Shown: positions 6,906 to 9,860 of the stretch, in pieces
How positions within the stretch are numbered: position 1 is the stretch's first letter
Layout: every line of letters starts with the position of its first letter
DNA from: Bacteroides sp.
Lineage (GTDB): Bacteria; Bacteroidota; Bacteroidia; Bacteroidales; Bacteroidaceae
DNA length: 9,860 nucleotides
Direction of reading: 5' to 3'
NCBI GenBank assembly: GCA_021204375.1
Contig: JAJPZL010000414.1
Coordinates: 1 to 9,860 of the forward strand
Translations under genes and position numbers: made by a program
The notes under the pieces: model-generated
Database searches by the model: none
Told to the model about the DNA's origin: nothing
What the model saw: the letters and a program-made list of their open reading frames with translations, nothing else

Positions 6906-7265
6906 TTGGCTGCTTTCCTGTTATATCCGCTCAATCCTTTTACACTGGCTCTTCAGCTTATGTTCCCGGTCTTGTTCTTCGGAAGCCTGGCCTGTATGTT
7001 ATCCACGCTTATCCGTAGTGGTAACGGAACAGCTGTGGTGATGATCCTTGCATCTATCCTTATGTTTGTGGTCGGTAACCTGGAGGGCACCCGTAACACC
7101 TTTTGGGATGTCTTCATGAATCATTTTTCGGTACCTTATCATATTCATCCGCTTATCTGGGAAACAGTCGTGGTAAAAAGCCGTATATTCCTGCTTTCTG
7201 CCAGTGTGGTATGGATCATGATCAGTTCGCTAAGTCTCCAGAAAAGTGAGAAATTTATAGGATAG
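6906..7265 (+). CDS. ABC-2-type permease, C-terminal fragment (119 aa)
   Basis: This is the C-terminal half of the broken permease, in the same frame as the N-terminal half. It can be called as an ORF only from the TTG directly after TAG 6903, with no ribosome-binding site. It contains the end of helix 3, helices at about 12-33, 43-58 and 92-110, the conserved-looking FGSLACMLSTLIRSGNGTAVV segment, and a basic C-terminus. It would need re-initiation or readthrough to be made. Confidence 0.75.
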   Translation: MAAFLLYPLNPFTLALQLMFPVLFFGSLACMLSTLIRSGNGTAVVMILASILMFVVGNLEGTRNTFWDVFMNHFSVPYHIHPLIWETVVVKSRIFLLSASVVWIMISSLSLQKSEKFIG

Positions 7266-7286
7266 GGTTAGTGTAGCTGTTCTGTT

Positions 7287-7327
7287 AAAAAAGAACCCCT
7301 CCATATCGGAATATGGAAGGGTTTTTT
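7287..7327. terminator. Bidirectional intrinsic terminator between the two convergent operons
   Basis: Stem arms are 7294-7306 and 7311-7323 with loop CGGA (7307-7310): 12 base pairs and one C-A mismatch at 7299/7318. T6 follows on the plus strand (7322-7327) and A6 precedes it (7287-7292), which is a U-run for the minus strand. It lies 22 bases after the permease TAG and 23 bases before the beta-subunit stop codon, so it can end both operons. Confidence 0.9.
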
Positions 7328-7349
7328 ATGATCAGGATCAAAGGATCTC

Positions 7350-8510
7350 TTATATAAGGAATCCAAGCAGGATACCGGCGGCTACTGCCGAACCGATCAC
7401 TCCGGCTACGTTCGGTCCCATAGCATGCATCAGCAGGTAGTTGATAGGATTATATTCCAGACCGATAACCTGTGAAATACGTGCCGAGTCGGGTACTGCG
7501 GATACTCCGGCATTACCGATCAGCGGATTGATCTTGTTATCCTTTTTCAGGAACAGGTTAAAGAACTTCACGAACAATACTCCGGAAGCGGTAGCGATCA
7601 CAAAGGAGAAAGCTCCTAACAGGAAGATCAGAATAGATGACCAGGTAAGGAACTCGGATGCCTGTGTAGAGGCTCCTACTGTTACTCCTAAAAGGATCGT
7701 AATAGTGTCAATCAGCGGGCCACGGGCTGTTTCAGCCAGACGACGGGTTACACCACTCTCTTTAAGTAGATTACCAAAGAAGAGCATTCCCAGAAGCGGA
7801 AGGCCTGAAGGCACCAGGAAAGTAGTTAACAACATACCGATGATCGGAAAAATAACTTTTTCAGTGTGTGAAACTACTCTCGGCGGTTTCATCCGGATCA
7901 CTCTCTCTTTGCTGGTAGTAAGCAGACGCATAATAGGCGGCTGGATCACCGGGACCAGGGCCATGTAAGAGTAGGCCGATACGGCAATAGCTCCCATCAG
8001 GTTAGGTGCCAGCTTGGAAGAGAGGAAGATAGCCGTAGGACCATCCGCACCACCGATAATACCGATGGCTCCTGCCTGGTTGGGTTCGAATCCCATAGCC
8101 AGGGCGATCATATAAGCTCCGAAAATACCGAATTGGGCGGCAGCTCCGATCAGCATTAACTTGGGGTTGGATATCAGGGCGGAAAAATCTGTCATGGCAC
8201 CGATTCCCAGGAATATAAGGGGCGGATACCATCCGGAAGTTACTCCCTGGTAAAGGATATTCAGTACGGATCCCTCTTCATAAATACCTACATTCAGACC
8301 GGCTTCCATATTGAATGGAATATTACCGATCAACATACCAAAACCGATTGGAATAAGTAACATGGGCTCAAACTCTTTGGCAACGGCCAGGTAGATAAAG
8401 ACTATACCTATCAGGATCATAAAAATATGTCCCCCGGTTGCATTCGCAAAGCCTGTGTAATTCCAGAAATCGGCAAGGTTACTTCCTAAAAATGATAAGA
8501 AATCTCCCAT
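7350..8510 (-). CDS. oadB: Sodium ion-translocating decarboxylase subunit beta (OadB/MmdB/GcdB family)
   Basis: Multi-helix inner-membrane subunit that removes CO2 from carboxybiotin and couples it to sodium export. It has 386 residues, the family's normal length range, beginning MGDFLSFLGS and ending in TAA. Key motifs are GGADGPTA at 153-160, with D156 matching the essential sodium-site aspartate of Klebsiella OadB; NPLIGNAGVSAVPDSAR at 328-344; and MHAMGPNVAGVIGSA at 361-375, whose Asn and Ser probably match further sodium-site residues (assignment by motif, not alignment). Its ATG is 4 bases after the stop codon of the biotin carrier, so translation is probably coupled. The bases just before the start read AACAGT, as they also do before the biotin-carrier gene, with no Shine-Dalgarno site. 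The decarboxylase substrate cannot be decided from this subunit; methylmalonyl-CoA is the usual one in Bacteroidales, so mmdB would be an equally good name. Confidence 0.95.
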   Translation of the reverse strand: MGDFLSFLGSNLADFWNYTGFANATGGHIFMILIGIVFIYLAVAKEFEPMLLIPIGFGMLIGNIPFNMEAGLNVGIYEEGSVLNILYQGVTSGWYPPLIFLGIGAMTDFSALISNPKLMLIGAAAQFGIFGAYMIALAMGFEPNQAGAIGIIGGADGPTAIFLSSKLAPNLMGAIAVSAYSYMALVPVIQPPIMRLLTTSKERVIRMKPPRVVSHTEKVIFPIIGMLLTTFLVPSGLPLLGMLFFGNLLKESGVTRRLAETARGPLIDTITILLGVTVGASTQASEFLTWSSILIFLLGAFSFVIATASGVLFVKFFNLFLKKDNKINPLIGNAGVSAVPDSARISQVIGLEYNPINYLLMHAMGPNVAGVIGSAVAAGILLGFLI

Positions 8511-8514
8511 ACTG

Positions 8515-8949
8515 TTATTCGATTATTACGAGATCGGCATTTTCCAATACTGAATCTCCTTTATTAACTTTAATACCTGTGATCTTTCCGTCTTTATGAG
8601 CATTAATATTGTTCTCCATCTTCATAGCTTCCAATATTACTACTACCTGGCCTTTTTTCACCTCTTCGCCCTCTTTGACCTTTATTTCAAGGATAACACC
8701 GGGCAGGGGCGACTTCACGGCATCTTTGCCGCTACCACCGGCTGGTCTTGATACCACCGGTGCTCCCGTAGAGGTTCTCGGAGTCGAAGCCGGGCGGGTA
8801 ATGGGTTTTGCAGCTGCTTTTACAGGTTTATTAAGTTCAACCTTGTAGGGAGTTCCGTTCACTTCTACATGGGCTATATTGTTTTCATCAACGTCGTTCA
8901 CTACTACAGTGTAAGGATTACCGTTGATCTTATATTTGTATTCTTTCAT
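8515..8949 (-). CDS. Biotin carboxyl carrier protein of a sodium-pump decarboxylase
   Basis: Small 144-residue carrier whose biotin swings the carboxyl group from the alpha-subunit carboxyltransferase to the membrane beta subunit. The N-terminal part (1-40, MKEYKYKINGNPYTVVVNDV) is the short beta-rich domain seen in stand-alone gamma/biotin subunits. A flexible Ala/Pro/Thr/Ser linker (41-75) follows, then the biotinyl domain (76-144) with EAMKM at 108-112 and K110 as the biotinylated lysine. The PLPG and KEGEEVKKGQ elements are also present. It is a separate protein here and not fused to the alpha subunit as in enterobacterial OadA. It lies 27 bases after the OadG-like gene and 4 bases before the beta-subunit gene. 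The leader is A-rich with no Shine-Dalgarno site, as usual in Bacteroidota. Confidence 0.95.
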   Translation of the reverse strand: MKEYKYKINGNPYTVVVNDVDENNIAHVEVNGTPYKVELNKPVKAAAKPITRPASTPRTSTGAPVVSRPAGGSGKDAVKSPLPGVILEIKVKEGEEVKKGQVVVILEAMKMENNINAHKDGKITGIKVNKGDSVLENADLVIIE

Positions 8950-8976
8950 ACTGTTTGAAATTTACTGTTGTTACAC

Positions 8977-9860
8977 TTACTTTTTGGGAGTTTCACGCAA
9001 AGTATATATTTTGGAACTCCAGGGCGAATAGGTACGTTTTACTTTGTTAATAGTGATGATCATATCTTCGATGTCGTGTACATCGTTCAGATATTCATGC
9101 ATAGCCATACCAATAGCGGCAAACTCTTCTCCGGAACGTCTTCCCAGTCCGATCTCTTTAGCTTCGGCCTTGTCGGTAATACCATGAGCTTTCATCGCAT
9201 TGCGTTTGCTCATCTTAACAGCCGTATTACCTACAAACTTAAAGATAAGGAAAAGAATGAGGAGTCCGCTGAATACTACAATCATAGCGGTAAGAACCAT
9301 CCCTATACCACTTGCATCCTGTTCGCGGAAATTTTCAATTTTTTCGTTCTTATCCTGAGTCAGGTTGTTGGTACTGGGAGTAACGTAACTACCATGTTTT
9401 ACCCCTTTTGCTACCCATGTAGTGCCACCGTCTTCCAGACGTCCGTAAGAGTGGTCGGCTATCTGTCCGGCAGGAATCACTACTTCATCAATCAATGTTT
9501 TCCCGTTCGAGTCATACAGTCCGATGTAGTTATCTTTATTGGGATCAAGCATAAAATTTACATGGAAAGTCCCTCTTTCAGGCTTACCGTCTGCCCAGAA
9601 AAGTACATGTTGACGCGGTTTGATCTTAGTAAGCGCATCACTTTTAGGAATAGAATACATGGTCGGGTTATTCCTGTCGTTGGTCAGGTAGCAACCTTTA
9701 ATATCCACAGTTCCAAAAGAGGTGTTGAAAAGTTCTATCCAGGCACTATGCACCCCATAATCATCCTGATAGTTCTCTTCATTCACTATCAGCACCTCAT
9801 TAATACGGATGCTGGTAGGACTCTCTGCATGAATGCCAAGAAGAACTGTTACCAGTACCG
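8977..9860 (-). CDS. Lamin-tail domain/OadG-like decarboxylase membrane subunit (5' end outside window)
   Basis: Small-subunit (gamma/delta) homologue of the sodium-pump decarboxylase, enlarged by an extracytoplasmic domain. The minus-strand frame stays open to the right edge. The GTG at 9793-9795 is internal, because the codons before it encode a signal-peptide end and first strand (VLVTVLLGIHA, then ESPTSIRINEV). The true start lies beyond 9860. Residues counted from the GTG: lamin-tail domain about 1-140 with WIELFN 19-24, HVLFWADGKP 63-72, LIDEVVIP 101-108 and SYGRLEDGGTTW 116-127. A polar linker (141-160) follows, then one transmembrane helix (163-187). A cytoplasmic OadG-like tail (188-272) includes EEFAAIGMAMHEYLNDVHD. 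The predicted layout is therefore a periplasmic lamin-tail domain with a cytoplasmic tail that holds the decarboxylase together. It is first of the three genes in transcription order. What the lamin-tail domain binds is unknown. Confidence 0.9.
   Translation of the reverse strand, partial: VLVTVLLGIHAESPTSIRINEVLIVNEENYQDDYGVHSAWIELFNTSFGTVDIKGCYLTNDRNNPTMYSIPKSDALTKIKPRQHVLFWADGKPERGTFHVNFMLDPNKDNYIGLYDSNGKTLIDEVVIPAGQIADHSYGRLEDGGTTWVAKGVKHGSYVTPSTNNLTQDKNEKIENFREQDASGIGMVLTAMIVVFSGLLILFLIFKFVGNTAVKMSKRNAMKAHGITDKAEAKEIGLGRRSGEEFAAIGMAMHEYLNDVHDIEDMIITINKVKRTYSPWSSKIYTLRETPKK

Larger units (their letters stand above)
6549..7265 (+). pseudogene. ABC-2-type transporter permease interrupted by one TAG
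   Basis: Read through the TAG at 6903 this is a 238-codon membrane protein with about six helices and the ABC-2 permease marker NDEDNRILEIIFGIPNYRYKVWGVR before helix 3. It would be the membrane partner of the ATPase encoded just upstream. The gap from the ATPase TAA is 12 nt. The start ATG at 6549 follows an AT-rich leader without a Shine-Dalgarno site. The TAG falls at codon 119, between IAFA and LAAFLLYP in the middle of helix 3, so neither half alone is a plausible permease. The gene ends at TAG 7263 with another in-frame TAG two codons later (7269), followed by the terminator. At 238 codons it is short compared with many ABC-2 permeases but within their range. Confidence 0.78.

Noticed and set aside
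5496..7271. Genome-wide reassignment of TAG to an amino acid
   Set aside because: About 2,650 codons in the neighbouring genes contain no in-frame TAG, whereas five occur in under 600 codons here. A reassigned codon should be spread more evenly. Pyrrolysine is also unlikely: nothing here resembles a methylamine methyltransferase and no pyl genes are in view.
7266..7331. Extension of the ABC-2 permease past TAG 7263 to TGA 7329
   Set aside because: This would need readthrough of two TAGs and would translate the terminator hairpin. The residues have no membrane or domain character, so TAG 7263 is taken as the genuine stop codon.
7441..7968. Plus-strand open frame of 175 codons over the beta-subunit gene
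   Set aside because: It lies opposite the clearly coding minus-strand OadB-family gene, and its translation shows no domain or leader of its own.
1..9860. tRNA, rRNA, CRISPR array, insertion sequence or attachment sites
   Set aside because: I saw no cloverleaf-like segment, spaced direct repeats, transposase reading frame or terminal inverted repeats. The only clear inverted repeat is the terminator at 7294-7323.

Overview
The window looks like a chromosomal segment of a Bacteroidota bacterium, most likely order Bacteroidales. The clues are the codon style, the mostly A-rich leaders without Shine-Dalgarno sites on the minus-strand genes, and a sodium-pump decarboxylase operon whose gamma-type subunit carries a lamin-tail domain. 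It holds two convergent operons separated by one hairpin terminator at about 7287-7327. There are no RNA genes, IS elements or CRISPR arrays that I can see.

Plus strand, 2-7265: an efflux operon entering from the left edge. It starts with the C-terminal 611 codons of an RND permease (2-1837), coupled by an ATGA overlap to a second and unusual RND gene. Read through its lesions, that second gene runs from 1834 to 6536 and would encode one protein of about 1,567 residues. Its order is a complete 12-helix RND permease, two extra helices, the first strand of an ABC ATPase domain, a membrane insert of about four helices, and then the rest of the ATPase with all catalytic motifs intact. An ABC-2-type permease (6549-7265) follows. 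As sequenced, the large gene is broken by a -1 frameshift at a run of eight G (4316-4323) and by four in-frame TAG codons (5496, 5655, 6423, 6435). The permease is broken by one more TAG (6903). All five internal stops are amber, and they cluster in the last 1.4 kb. Flanking genes (about 2,650 codons) have none, so this is most simply recent local decay or local sequence error; amber suppression is a testable but less likely alternative.

Minus strand, 9860-7350: an operon for a biotin-dependent, sodium-translocating acyl-CoA or oxaloacetate decarboxylase. In transcription order it has a secreted lamin-tail/OadG-like membrane subunit (5' end beyond the right edge), a biotin carboxyl carrier protein with the EAMKM biotinylation motif, and the multi-helix OadB-family beta subunit that carries the sodium channel. 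The carboxyltransferase alpha subunit is not in the window and is expected upstream, to the right. In Bacteroidales such complexes usually serve as methylmalonyl-CoA decarboxylase in propionate formation. The three genes are intact, in contrast to the damaged efflux operon beside them.
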